Source: JANPPS01 sp965246925 (GTDB lineage: Bacteria; Pseudomonadota; Alphaproteobacteria; Acetobacterales; Acetobacteraceae). From it: a DNA stretch of 64,000 nucleotides. Location of the stretch: positions 2,046,001 through 2,110,000 of the forward strand of contig OZ251994.1 in the NCBI GenBank assembly GCA_965246925.1, written 5' to 3'. This document shows positions 24,220 through 32,387 of the stretch, one piece after another (position 1 is the first letter of the stretch; each line of letters opens with the position of its first letter). The position numbers and the translations under genes are program-made. The notes beneath the pieces were generated by a model, which saw only the letters and a program-made list of their open reading frames with translations, did no database searches and was not told the DNA's origin.

Positions 24220-24897
24220 CTACAACGACCTCGAACGCAGCACACCTGGAGCGCTAGGCCCCGATATGTCGGTGAATGTCACATCTTGTATTCCCGCACG
24301 CATGACCTGATCAGCCAGAGCATCGGTGACAAAAATCCAAGTGGTACCGACCGCTCGGAAGATTGGCGCAGGCGCTACGAAGTCAGATCGAAAAAAGACA
24401 TCTGGACTTCGTGTCAAATGCTCCCAGTCAACGACCCACTCGTGATGCATTGAGCCATCAACTTGGCGTACATTCCTTTCCACGCCAGTCATACGAGTCG
24501 AGTCAAATGGATTGCCGAAACACACCACATCAAACATAGCATACTTTTGAGCCTTTACCTCTTTTGGACAAAGGCTATCGTCGATCGGTCGAAACCTAAC
24601 CTGAGGGCCGACATCAAGGGTGCGCTGGAGTCGTTCGGAAGCAAAGCGATGGACTGACTTAGAGAAATAATCGATCTGAAACGAAGGGTCCGTAACTTTA
24701 AGACGAGGCGCTGGAATCCTGGAAAAAGCTAGGCTGGGAATTTCCCAGAACTCGTGATCAGAGTATGGTTCCAAAACCGAATTGAGTGCTCTGTGGAAAT
24801 CGCTCAGATTGTCCCAAACGAACGCAGGCGGCTTTGAATCTTCCAACCTTTCAATGGCCATCGCGGCCTCCAAACTTGAGCCGATCAACCACAACAT
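24220..24897 (-). CDS. Imm11-like (DUF1629) immunity protein candidate
   Basis: A 225-residue soluble protein. The C-terminal section (APIFRAVGTTWIFVTDALAD, QVMRAGIQDVTFTDI) fits the DUF1629/Imm11 pattern of an aromatic D/P-I-F-R strand, a hydrophobic I-F-V-T-D, a helix, then G-x-x-x-F. It lies 15 bp downstream of the AHH toxin gene and in the same direction, with GAGGGTG before its ATG, the classical toxin-immunity arrangement. Base composition is clearly lower in G+C than the surroundings. Assignment to Imm11 is from pattern only. Confidence 0.65.
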   Translation of the reverse strand: MLWLIGSSLEAAMAIERLEDSKPPAFVWDNLSDFHRALNSVLEPYSDHEFWEIPSLAFSRIPAPRLKVTDPSFQIDYFSKSVHRFASERLQRTLDVGPQVRFRPIDDSLCPKEVKAQKYAMFDVVCFGNPFDSTRMTGVERNVRQVDGSMHHEWVVDWEHLTRSPDVFFRSDFVAPAPIFRAVGTTWIFVTDALADQVMRAGIQDVTFTDISGPSAPGVLRSRSL

Positions 24898-24912
24898 TTG
24901 GTTCTATCACCC

Positions 24913-25950
24913 TCAATAAACGCGGTCATGATAAATACGGCTTAAGATTTGTGATCTTTGCACTTGTTCGATCGACGCGAGCATGATGCGCAACGCTGCA
25001 GCAAAGGGGAATGACCTCCGTACAGAAAGTGCAGTGATCATTGTTGTGACATCTGCATCGTAGACCGGGTGAGACCCTTGTTGATAGGGTAGTACGCCAC
25101 GATTCGGTGACGATAAGAATGTCGCGAGATTTGCTGGGAGCGCGATGAGATTTTCCGTCGAGTCCATCAACCAACCTGATGCCGCGACGGCCAGCTGAAA
25201 CGGCGGCGGTTGCCGGGCCATGACACCGAAAGGGATCAGGTGGTGGGCGGTCCAAACTTGCATCGTTTGCTGGCCGACCAACGCCCTCGCTTTGCTTGCG
25301 GACGTACTGAGCGCTGGATCAGACACTTTGGAGATACGGCGCTCGTTGACGGTGTCCACGTCTCCCCATTTTACCGAATCAACTATCGTCAAAAGCGCCT
25401 GTTGAGCCGCATAATCGCCATGTATCGCAAGGTCGCGTGTGCCGGGATGTGCACGCTCATACGCCATGATCGCTTTAGCCGTGTCTTCTAGTTCAGGATC
25501 GAATCGAGATAGGGTAGGTAGCAAACGAGGACCCATGCGGCGGGCCCAGACATAGGCAACGGCCGCCATTACGTCGGCGGCTTGGGTGCTGTCTAAGGCA
25601 AACTTTACCATCGCCGCCTCGACGAGCGGACGCTCATGCCATTGATCGAGCATCTGAAGGAGCGGCCCGGCCAACAAAGTTACCGTGCCAAGCCGAATGC
25701 CTCCGTTGGGCAATCTTGTGAAAGGTATAGTCCCTGAGAAAGAAGGCGCAATCCCTATCGGCGGCATCGCAATCCCGGGTGAGGCCTGAATAAGCACAAT
25801 TTGGCTGTTCGGAATAATCGAATTGCCCGGCCAGCGCTGGCCGGAAAAAATGTCGGCAGCAGAGGTCCCAGTGCCGCGCAGAAGCGAGTCGATCACGGCA
25901 ATGCTGGTCCGCGTATCGCGGGGAAGGGCGCCTCGGTACGGGGTGATCAT
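24913..25950 (-). CDS. AHH-type nuclease toxin candidate
   Basis: A 345-residue protein. Residues about 233-340 carry an AHH-like HNH nuclease domain: TAHHLIPFGVMA with the A-H-H signature at 235-237, MDSTENLIALPANLA, and a downstream QGSHPVYDADV. The first 230 residues are unrecognised; a Gly/Pro/Ile-rich start (GIAMPPIGIAPSFSG) is followed by helical sequence. There is no signal peptide, PAAR, Rhs, LXG or two-partner secretion domain, so the delivery route is unknown. GGAG lies 6 bases before ATG 25950. It is coupled to the downstream Imm11-like gene, and both genes are AT-richer than neighbours, suggesting horizontal acquisition. Confidence 0.75.
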   Translation of the reverse strand: MITPYRGALPRDTRTSIAVIDSLLRGTGTSAADIFSGQRWPGNSIIPNSQIVLIQASPGIAMPPIGIAPSFSGTIPFTRLPNGGIRLGTVTLLAGPLLQMLDQWHERPLVEAAMVKFALDSTQAADVMAAVAYVWARRMGPRLLPTLSRFDPELEDTAKAIMAYERAHPGTRDLAIHGDYAAQQALLTIVDSVKWGDVDTVNERRISKVSDPALSTSASKARALVGQQTMQVWTAHHLIPFGVMARQPPPFQLAVAASGWLMDSTENLIALPANLATFLSSPNRGVLPYQQGSHPVYDADVTTMITALSVRRSFPFAAALRIMLASIEQVQRSQILSRIYHDRVY

Positions 25951-26034
25951 GGGATACTCCGAACATTTAGACGTAACAGTAGCTAATCTAGGATGTCCTT
26001 CGAGGTAAAGTAGCTACAGTCCTCAGCCTCTTCC

Positions 26035-26496
26035 CTAGGGCGAGCCGGAAGCCCGGGCCCCGGCCGCGGTTTGCTGCGCGTCCACCTGGCGGCGGATACC
26101 CGTGCCGGCCAGGATGGCTTCGAACAGGAAAACCAGCAGGGCGACGATCGTGCAGACCACCGCGAAGCCGAACGAGACGAACAGCGTCACGGCCGTCGCG
26201 TCGTTGCGGAGCGCGCCCACGAACAGCGTGAGGCAGGAGACGCCGGTGGAGACGGCGCCGATGGTGGCGATGACCACGGCGGCGTCCAGGATCTGCGACC
26301 GGCGGCGGAGGCGTTCCAGCCGGTGGCTGGTGGAGCCGGCGGCCGTGTGGCTGGGCGCGTCCGTGAGTTGATCCACCTTGTCCGCCACGCGGGCCAGGCG
26401 GGTGGCGAACACGTTCAGCAACGCGGCGATGCCCGATAGCAAGAAAACCGGCGTCAGCGAGACCTGAATGATGTGCAGCAGTTCATCGATCGGCAA
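26035..26496 (-). CDS. DUF2721 family membrane protein
   Basis: A 153-residue inner-membrane protein with three hydrophobic segments (about 8-33, 72-93, 102-128) and the family start IIQVSLTPVFLLSGIAALLN followed by a charged LARVADKVDQL and HRLERLRRRSQIL loop. No known function. It lies 3 bases downstream of the oxidase subunit IV gene and is likely cotranscribed. Confidence 0.88.
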   Translation of the reverse strand: MPIDELLHIIQVSLTPVFLLSGIAALLNVFATRLARVADKVDQLTDAPSHTAAGSTSHRLERLRRRSQILDAAVVIATIGAVSTGVSCLTLFVGALRNDATAVTLFVSFGFAVVCTIVALLVFLFEAILAGTGIRRQVDAQQTAAGARASGSP

Positions 26497-26499
26497 GTA

Positions 26500-26655
26500 T
26501 CAGCCGAAAAACGCGTATAAACCAATGACGATCACGGCCACGGCGATCACGCCGAACTTGGTCGCACCGGTGAAGCTGGACCAGAACGCCCGGCGCTCCT
26601 CCATCAATTGATTGAGCGCGGGGTCGGAGGATGGGGTGGGGGCGTGGTCGGCCAT
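26500..26655 (-). CDS. aa3-type cytochrome c oxidase subunit IV
   Basis: A 51-residue ORF on the reverse strand: a polar N-terminus (MADHAPTPSSDPALNQLMEE), then RRAFWSSFTGATKFGVIAVA and one transmembrane helix ending YAFFG. This matches the short bacterial aa3-type oxidase subunit IV family, whose hallmark is an R-x-F/W-x-x-F-x-x-x-x-K-F segment before a single helix. The main oxidase subunits are not in this window. Followed 3 bases later by the DUF2721 gene. Confidence 0.85.
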   Translation of the reverse strand: MADHAPTPSSDPALNQLMEERRAFWSSFTGATKFGVIAVAVIVIGLYAFFG

Positions 26656-26685
26656 GGCGGGTCCCGGCTGGTTGTGCCGCCGGTT

Positions 26686-27291
26686 CTACGCGGGGGCGGT
26701 TGCGCCGGGCAAGGGGTTCAGCAGGGCCGCACCCGGCGGGGCGGTGATCCAAGTGCCGTCCAGGACGTGCCGGAGTACGGCGGGATACAGCCGGTGCTCC
26801 TGCACCAGCACCCGGGCCGCCAGGCTCTCCGGGGTGTCGCCGGGTAGGACGGGCACCGCGGCCTGGCCCAGGATCGGACCCTCGTCCATCACCTCCGTCA
26901 CCCAATGCACCGTGCAGCCATGCAGCTTGATCCCGGCGTCGATGGCGCGGGCGTGGGTGTGCAGGCCGGGGAAGGCCGGCAGCAGGCTTGGATGGATATT
27001 CAGCATGCGCCCGGCCCAAGCCTGCACCAGGAACGGCGTCAGCAGGCGCATGTAGCCGGCCAGGCAGACAAGCCCGATGCCATGGTCCTGCAGCCTGCGG
27101 TGCAGCAACGCCTCATGCTCCCCGCGGCTGTGCCCGCGATGGTCGATCGTCACCGCCGGGATGCCCATCGCCGCCGCCCGCGCCAGCACGCCGGCGTTGG
27201 GCTGGTTGGTGAGCACGAGCGCCACGGGTACCTGCTTCGCCAGCGCCTGCATGTTGCTGCCACCGCCGCTGGCGAGGATGGCGATCCTCAC
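26686..27291 (-). CDS. purN: Phosphoribosylglycinamide formyltransferase
   Basis: Third step of purine synthesis, formylating GAR with 10-formyl-THF. The 201-residue protein has the N-terminal RIAILASGGGSNMQAL phosphate loop, the catalytic NIHPSLLPAFPGLHTHARAI, GCTVHWVTEVMDEGPILGQA and VLPGDTPESLAARV. GTG 27291 overlaps the purM stop (GTGA), so purM and purN are coupled. Longer versions of the frame lie inside purM and are not credible. Confidence 0.96.
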   Translation of the reverse strand: MRIAILASGGGSNMQALAKQVPVALVLTNQPNAGVLARAAAMGIPAVTIDHRGHSRGEHEALLHRRLQDHGIGLVCLAGYMRLLTPFLVQAWAGRMLNIHPSLLPAFPGLHTHARAIDAGIKLHGCTVHWVTEVMDEGPILGQAAVPVLPGDTPESLAARVLVQEHRLYPAVLRHVLDGTWITAPPGAALLNPLPGATAPA

Positions 27292-28307
27292 CCCAGCCAG
27301 CCGATGGGCAGGCCGATGCGGCAGCCCTCGCCGGGCGCGACGTGGCCGATGCGGAAGGCGGTCTCGCCATGCGCGGCCAGCAGCGCCAGAGCCGTGTCCG
27401 CGTCCCGGACCACCACCGCCATGCCCACGCCGCAGTTGAACACGCGCAGCATCTCGTCCGGGGCGACGTTTCCCTCCCGCGCCAGCCACCCGAACACCGG
27501 CGGCACCGTCCACGCCGTGTCGATCACCGCGCCGAGCCCGTCCGGCAACACCCGGGGCAGGTTGCCCGGCAGGCCGCCGCCGGTGATGTGCGCCGCGGCC
27601 AGCAGGAGCCCGGCACGGTGCAGCGCCAGCAGCGACCGCACGTAGATGCGGGTCGGCGCCATCAGCGTGTCAGACAGCGGCCGCCCGTCGAACGGCAAGC
27701 CCCACCGCTCGCCCACGATGCGCCGCACCAGCGAATACCCATTGCTGTGCACGCCGCTGCTGGCGAGGCCCAGGATAGTGTCGCCAGCCAGGACGCCGGC
27801 CGGCAACAGCGCGCCCCGCTCGGCCGCGCCCACGGCGAAGCCCGCCAAATCGTAGTCGCCGGACGCATACAGGCCCGGCATCTCCGCCGTCTCCCCGCCC
27901 ACCAAGGCGCAGCCCGCTTGCCGGCAGCCTTCCGCGATACCCGCCACGACCTGCGCGGCCTGCGCCACGTCCAGGGCGCCGGTGGCGAAATAGTCCAGGA
28001 AGAACAGCGGCTCGGCCCCTTGGACCACCAGGTCGTTCACGCACATCGCCACGAGGTCGATCCCCACGGTGCCGTGCCGCCCAGTCTCGATCGCCACCAC
28101 CAGCTTGGTGCCGACGCCGTCCGTGCTGCTGACCAGCACCGGGTCCTTGAACCCGGCGGCGCGCAGGTCGAACAAGGCGCCGAACCCGCCCAGCCCGCCC
28201 ATCACGCCGGGCCGGTCGGTGGCGCGGGCCAGCGGCTTGATCCGCTCCACCAGCGCGTCCCCCGCCTCGCTGTCGACGCCCGCGTCCCGGTAGGTGGTGC
28301 CAGTCAT
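27288..28307 (-). CDS. purM: Phosphoribosylformylglycinamidine cyclo-ligase (AIR synthetase)
   Basis: Fifth step of purine synthesis. The 339-residue sequence is canonical: TYRDAGVDSEAGDALVERIK, DPVLVSSTDGVGTKLVVAIE, GIDLVAMCVNDLVVQGAEPL, LVGGETAEMPGLY, LGLASSGVHSNGYSLVRRI and AHITGGGLPGNLPRVLPDGL. It diverges from the PerM-type gene, with 47 bp between starts, and is followed by purN with a 4-base overlap. Confidence 0.98.
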   Translation of the reverse strand: MTGTTYRDAGVDSEAGDALVERIKPLARATDRPGVMGGLGGFGALFDLRAAGFKDPVLVSSTDGVGTKLVVAIETGRHGTVGIDLVAMCVNDLVVQGAEPLFFLDYFATGALDVAQAAQVVAGIAEGCRQAGCALVGGETAEMPGLYASGDYDLAGFAVGAAERGALLPAGVLAGDTILGLASSGVHSNGYSLVRRIVGERWGLPFDGRPLSDTLMAPTRIYVRSLLALHRAGLLLAAAHITGGGLPGNLPRVLPDGLGAVIDTAWTVPPVFGWLAREGNVAPDEMLRVFNCGVGMAVVVRDADTALALLAAHGETAFRIGHVAPGEGCRIGLPIGWLG

Positions 28308-28354
28308 CGATGGTTCCTTGTGGCGGAATACGCCGATTGAGCTATGGTACGCTC

Positions 28355-29503
28355 ATGCAGGTGAATGCGCCGGACAGAACCATAGAGCGGGCCGTGCCGC
28401 AACGTGTGGAGGTGATCGTGCCCGCGCCGCGGCAAAGCACGCAGCTGCAGCGGCTGGGGTTGCTGGCCGGGCTGTTGCTGGCGCTGTATCTGTCGCTGAC
28501 GTTGTTCGCCTCCATCCTGCTGCCGTTCGTGGTGGCGGCGGGGATCGCCTATTTCCTGGACCCGCCCACCACGCGCCTGGCGCGGGCCGGCCTGCCGCGC
28601 GGGGCGGCGGCGCTGGTGATGATCGTGGCGCTGGTCGCGGGCTGCCTGCTGTTCGCGCTGTTGCTTTATCCGCTGCTGCTGGCGCAGATCGGCCTGCTGA
28701 TCGGGCGCGTCCCGTCCTATGTGAGCGCGGTGAGGCTTTGGGCCGGTGAAGTCATCGTGGCGCTGCAGGACCGGCTCGGCTCCGAATACGTGGATGGCAA
28801 ACTGCGGGACGTGGTCGGCGGTCAGGCCGGCGCGATGCTGGGTTTCGTGGCGTCCGCGCTCAGCCGGATCGTGGGCGGGGGGTTCGCGCTGTTCAACGTG
28901 CTCAGCCTCGTGGTGGTGACGCCGGTGGTGGCGTTCTACCTGCTGCGGGACTGGCGCCGGGCGATGGCGCGGCTGGATAGCTGGCTGCCGCGCCGCTATG
29001 CGGAGGTGCTGCGGGCGCAGGGGCGGGAGGTGGACCGCATCCTGGCCGCCTGGCTGCGCGGGCAGGCGCTGTGCTGCCTGGTGCTGGCGGTGTTCTATGC
29101 CACGTCGTTGTCGGCAGTCGGCTTGGATCTGGGGCTGATCGTCGGGCTGTCGGCCGGGCTGCTGTCGTTCATCCCCTATGTCGGCAGCATTACCGGTGGG
29201 GTGGCCAGCATCGGCCTGGCGTTCGCGCAGTTTCCGGACTGGCGCGGCGTGCTGACGGTGGCGGGCGTGTTTCTGGCGGGTCAAATCCTGGAGGGCTACG
29301 TGATCTACCCGCGCTTCCTCGGGGACCGGGTAGAGCTGCATGCGGTGTGGGTGATCTTCGCCCTGTTCGCGGGTGGCGCGGCGTTCGGCTTCCTGGGCGT
29401 GCTGATGGCCGTGCCGGTGGCGGCGGCTATCGGCGTGCTGGCGCGGTTCTGGTTGCGGCGCTATCTCGACAGCCCGCTGTATCTGGACCCGCCGCCCGTA
29501 TGA
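28355..29503 (+). CDS. AI-2E/PerM family membrane protein
   Basis: A 382-residue inner-membrane protein with about seven to eight hydrophobic segments, in the pattern of the AI-2E transporter family: LYLSLTLFASILLPFVVAAG, a periplasmic or cytoplasmic helical region, then FIPYVGSITGGVASIG and the C-terminal GFLGVLMAVPVAAAIGVLAR. The true substrate is unknown; family members have been linked to AI-2 and ion transport. ATG 28355 is chosen over a start 15 codons upstream because that would overlap the promoter space to purM. Its stop overlaps the hda start (ATGA). This perM-hda-ppk-ppx order beside purM is shared by many alphaproteobacteria. Confidence 0.9.
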   Translation: MQVNAPDRTIERAVPQRVEVIVPAPRQSTQLQRLGLLAGLLLALYLSLTLFASILLPFVVAAGIAYFLDPPTTRLARAGLPRGAAALVMIVALVAGCLLFALLLYPLLLAQIGLLIGRVPSYVSAVRLWAGEVIVALQDRLGSEYVDGKLRDVVGGQAGAMLGFVASALSRIVGGGFALFNVLSLVVVTPVVAFYLLRDWRRAMARLDSWLPRRYAEVLRAQGREVDRILAAWLRGQALCCLVLAVFYATSLSAVGLDLGLIVGLSAGLLSFIPYVGSITGGVASIGLAFAQFPDWRGVLTVAGVFLAGQILEGYVIYPRFLGDRVELHAVWVIFALFAGGAAFGFLGVLMAVPVAAAIGVLARFWLRRYLDSPLYLDPPPV

Positions 29504-30186
29504 TCCGTGCCCAGCTGCCGCTCCCGTTCGTGCACCGTCCGGATTATGCCGGGTATTCGTGGCTGACGCATGAGGGGTCGGCGGGGGCGGAGGCGTGGCT
29601 GGCGCGGGACTGGCCCGGCGGGCGGCTCGCGCTATGGGGTGAGGCGGGGACCGGCAAGACGCATCTGCTGCACCGCTGGGCCACCGAGGCCCGCACCAGC
29701 CTCGGCCTGCCCGGCGCCTGGCCGGCCTCCCCGGTCGTGATCGATGACGCCGACACGGTCGACGAGGCGCGGTTGCTGCATGCGATCAATGCCGCGGCGG
29801 AGGCGGGGCACCCGGTCCTGCTGGCCGCGCGGCTGCCGCCCGGCCGGTGGCGCACGGCGCTGCCGGACCTCCGCTCCCGCCTCCGCGCCATCACCGCCGC
29901 CGAGCTGCTGCCCGGCGACGAGTTCTTCCGTGCCATGCTGCTTGAGCGGTTGCTGTCCGAGCGGCAGGTGCTGGTCCGCCCCGCGTTGCAGCGCTGGATG
30001 CTGACCCGGCTGCCGCGGGATGCCGGCGTGCTGCGGGAGGTCGCGGCCCGGCTGGACGTGGCGGCGCTGGCGGCGGGCCGGGCGCTGACGCAGGCGCTGG
30101 CAGCGGACGCGCTGGCCGGCCTGTTCGATGACAGTTTCGCGGCGCCTGCCGTAACCCCCTCGCCGGGTCCGTCATGCCTGCTTTAA
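29500..30186 (+). CDS. hda: DnaA-related regulator Hda
   Basis: A 228-residue DnaA-like AAA+ protein without the C-terminal DNA-binding domain. It starts RAQLPLPFVHRPDY, containing the QLPLP-type clamp-binding motif of Hda. Walker A is GEAGTGKTHLLHRW and Walker B is VVIDDAD. In Caulobacter HdaA, bound to the sliding clamp, promotes ATP hydrolysis by DnaA and limits initiation. ATG 29500 overlaps the preceding stop; the longer frame reading lies inside perM. Its 3' end overlaps one possible ppk start. Confidence 0.92.
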   Translation: MIRAQLPLPFVHRPDYAGYSWLTHEGSAGAEAWLARDWPGGRLALWGEAGTGKTHLLHRWATEARTSLGLPGAWPASPVVIDDADTVDEARLLHAINAAAEAGHPVLLAARLPPGRWRTALPDLRSRLRAITAAELLPGDEFFRAMLLERLLSERQVLVRPALQRWMLTRLPRDAGVLREVAARLDVAALAAGRALTQALAADALAGLFDDSFAAPAVTPSPGPSCLL

Positions 30187-30194
30187 AGAGGCGC

Positions 30195-32360
30195 ATGGAC
30201 ACCGTCATCGCCAAATCCGCTCCGGTCATCGCATCCGACAGCCCGGAGCGGTTCATCAACCGCGAGCTGTCATGGCTCGCCTTCAACCACCGCGTCCTGG
30301 AGGAGGCCGAGAACGTGCGGCATCCTTTGTTGGAACGGCTGCGCTTCGTGTCCATCAGCGCGTCCAATTTGGACGAGTTCATCTCGGTCCGCATCGCCGG
30401 GCTCATCGGCCAAGCCAAGGCCGGCGTCTCCGCACTGAGCGCCGATGGCCGCACGCCCGCGCAGCAACTGGCCGTCGTTCAGCCGGCGGCGCAGGCGCTC
30501 ATGCAAAAGCAGCAGGAGGTCTGGCACGACCTCCGCCAGAAACTGCACCTCGAGGGTGTGACGCTGTGCGAACGCGGGGACCTCGGCACCGAGGATCATG
30601 CCTGGCTCGAGAACTGGTTCATGGAGCGGGTGTTCCCCGTCCTCACCCCGCTCGCCATCGACCCGGCGCACCCGTTCCCGTTCATTCCCAACATGGGCCT
30701 GGTGATGGTGCTGAAGCTCACGCGCGGTGAGGGGGAGGGCATGGACGCGCTGATCCCGCTGCCGGCGCTGATCGAGCGGTTCATCCGCCTACCCGGCGCC
30801 AGCATCCGCTTCGTGGTGCTGGAGGAGCTGGTGGCGATGTTCCTCGACCGGCTGTTCCCCGGATATCAGCCCGCCGGACGCGGTGTGTTCCGGGTAATCC
30901 GCGACACCGGCGTGGAGTTCGAGGAAGAGGCCGAGGACCTCGTCCGCTCCTATGAAAGTGCCCTGAAACGCCGCCGCCGGGGGGTGGCGATCCATCTGAG
31001 CGTGGACGCCGCCATGCCGTGGGACCTCCGCGCGCTGGTGATCGACGAGCTGGGCGTGGACGAGCACGAGATCCCCGGTGACGAGGTCGTGGTGCAAGCC
31101 GGCATCCTGGGTGCGGCCGACCTCAAGCAGATGATCGTGGATGACCGTCCCGACCTGCTGTTCCCGCCTTACACTCCGCGCTTTCCCGAGCGGATCCGCG
31201 ACTTCAACGGCGATTGCTTCGCCGCCATCCGCGCCAAGGACATCATCGTCCACCACCCGTTCGAGAGCTTCGACGTGGTGGTGCAGTTCCTGCGCCAGGC
31301 CGCCGCCGACCCGGCCGTGGTGGCGGTGAAACAGACGCTATACCGCACCAGCCGGGACAGCCCGATCGTGAGGGCGCTGATCGAGGCGGCGGAGGCCGGC
31401 AAGTCCGTCACCGCCATGATCGAGCTGCGCGCGCGCTTCGATGAGGAGGCCAACATTCGCCTCGCCCGCAGCATGGAGGCGGCGGGCGTCCAGGTCGTGT
31501 TCGGCTTTACCGAGCTGAAAACCCACTCGAAACTGAGCCTCGTGGTGCGGCGGGAGGGCGCCATGATGCGGTCCTACGCCCATTTCGGCACCGGCAACTA
31601 CCACCCGATCACGGCGCGTATCTATACCGACCTCAGCTTCTTCACCTCCGACCCCGATCTGTGCCGGGACAGCGCCCGGCTGTTCAACTACATGACCGGT
31701 TATGCGCAGCCGGAGCGGATGGACAGCCTGGCGTTCAGCCCGCTCACGCTCCGCCATACGCTGGAGACGCTGATCGACGAGGAGATCGCGCATGCGGAGG
31801 CGGGGCGCCCGGCGCAGATTTGGCTGAAGATGAACAGCTTGGTGGATGACGCGCTGATCGACCGGCTGTACCGCGCGTCCGGCGCGGGCGTGAAGATCAT
31901 GTGCGTAATCCGCGGCATCTGCTGCCTCCGCCCCGGCGTGCCTGGATTGTCGGACAATATCCGCGTCAAGAGCATCGTTGGCCGGTTCTTGGAGCATGGC
32001 CGCATTTTCGCGTTCGGCACCGGGCACAAGCTGCCGGGGCGGCACGCGCGCGTGTTCATCAGCAGCGCGGACTGGATGGCACGCAACATGGATTGGCGGG
32101 TGGAAGCGCTAGTGCCGATCCATAACCGCACGGTTCACGCGCAGGTGCTGGACCAGATCATGGTCATCAACTTCAAGGACACGCTGCAAAGCTGGGAACT
32201 GGGCTCGGACGGTGATTGGCGGCGGCTGGCGCCGGGGCCCAAGCCCGTGTCGGCGCATGATTATTTCATGACCAACCCGTCGCTGTCCGGACGCGGCAGC
32301 GCGCTGCATCCGATGGCCGCACTGGTGCACCGCCGCCCCGATCCGGTCAGCCAGGATTGA
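30195..32360 (+). CDS. ppk: Polyphosphate kinase 1
   Basis: Reversibly makes polyphosphate from ATP. At about 721 residues it is full length. Visible motifs: RFINRELSWLAFNHRVLEEA, FISVRIAGLIGQ, PFPFIPNMGLVMVLKL, VVQFLRQAAADPAVVAVKQT, and the active-site RSYAHFGTGNYHPITARIYT with the phosphohistidine, then the second histidine in LEHGRIFAFGTG. ATG 30195 follows AAGAGG directly; ATG 30174, inside hda, would add seven residues. Forms an operon with ppx. Confidence 0.97.
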   Translation: MDTVIAKSAPVIASDSPERFINRELSWLAFNHRVLEEAENVRHPLLERLRFVSISASNLDEFISVRIAGLIGQAKAGVSALSADGRTPAQQLAVVQPAAQALMQKQQEVWHDLRQKLHLEGVTLCERGDLGTEDHAWLENWFMERVFPVLTPLAIDPAHPFPFIPNMGLVMVLKLTRGEGEGMDALIPLPALIERFIRLPGASIRFVVLEELVAMFLDRLFPGYQPAGRGVFRVIRDTGVEFEEEAEDLVRSYESALKRRRRGVAIHLSVDAAMPWDLRALVIDELGVDEHEIPGDEVVVQAGILGAADLKQMIVDDRPDLLFPPYTPRFPERIRDFNGDCFAAIRAKDIIVHHPFESFDVVVQFLRQAAADPAVVAVKQTLYRTSRDSPIVRALIEAAEAGKSVTAMIELRARFDEEANIRLARSMEAAGVQVVFGFTELKTHSKLSLVVRREGAMMRSYAHFGTGNYHPITARIYTDLSFFTSDPDLCRDSARLFNYMTGYAQPERMDSLAFSPLTLRHTLETLIDEEIAHAEAGRPAQIWLKMNSLVDDALIDRLYRASGAGVKIMCVIRGICCLRPGVPGLSDNIRVKSIVGRFLEHGRIFAFGTGHKLPGRHARVFISSADWMARNMDWRVEALVPIHNRTVHAQVLDQIMVINFKDTLQSWELGSDGDWRRLAPGPKPVSAHDYFMTNPSLSGRGSALHPMAALVHRRPDPVSQD

Positions 32361-32387
32361 TGCCGGGCTTGGGACATACGGCGCACG

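Noticed and set aside
28308..28354. Promoter for the PerM gene (TTGTGG and TATGGT)
   Set aside because: The hexamers are 19 bases apart and weak; not better than chance.
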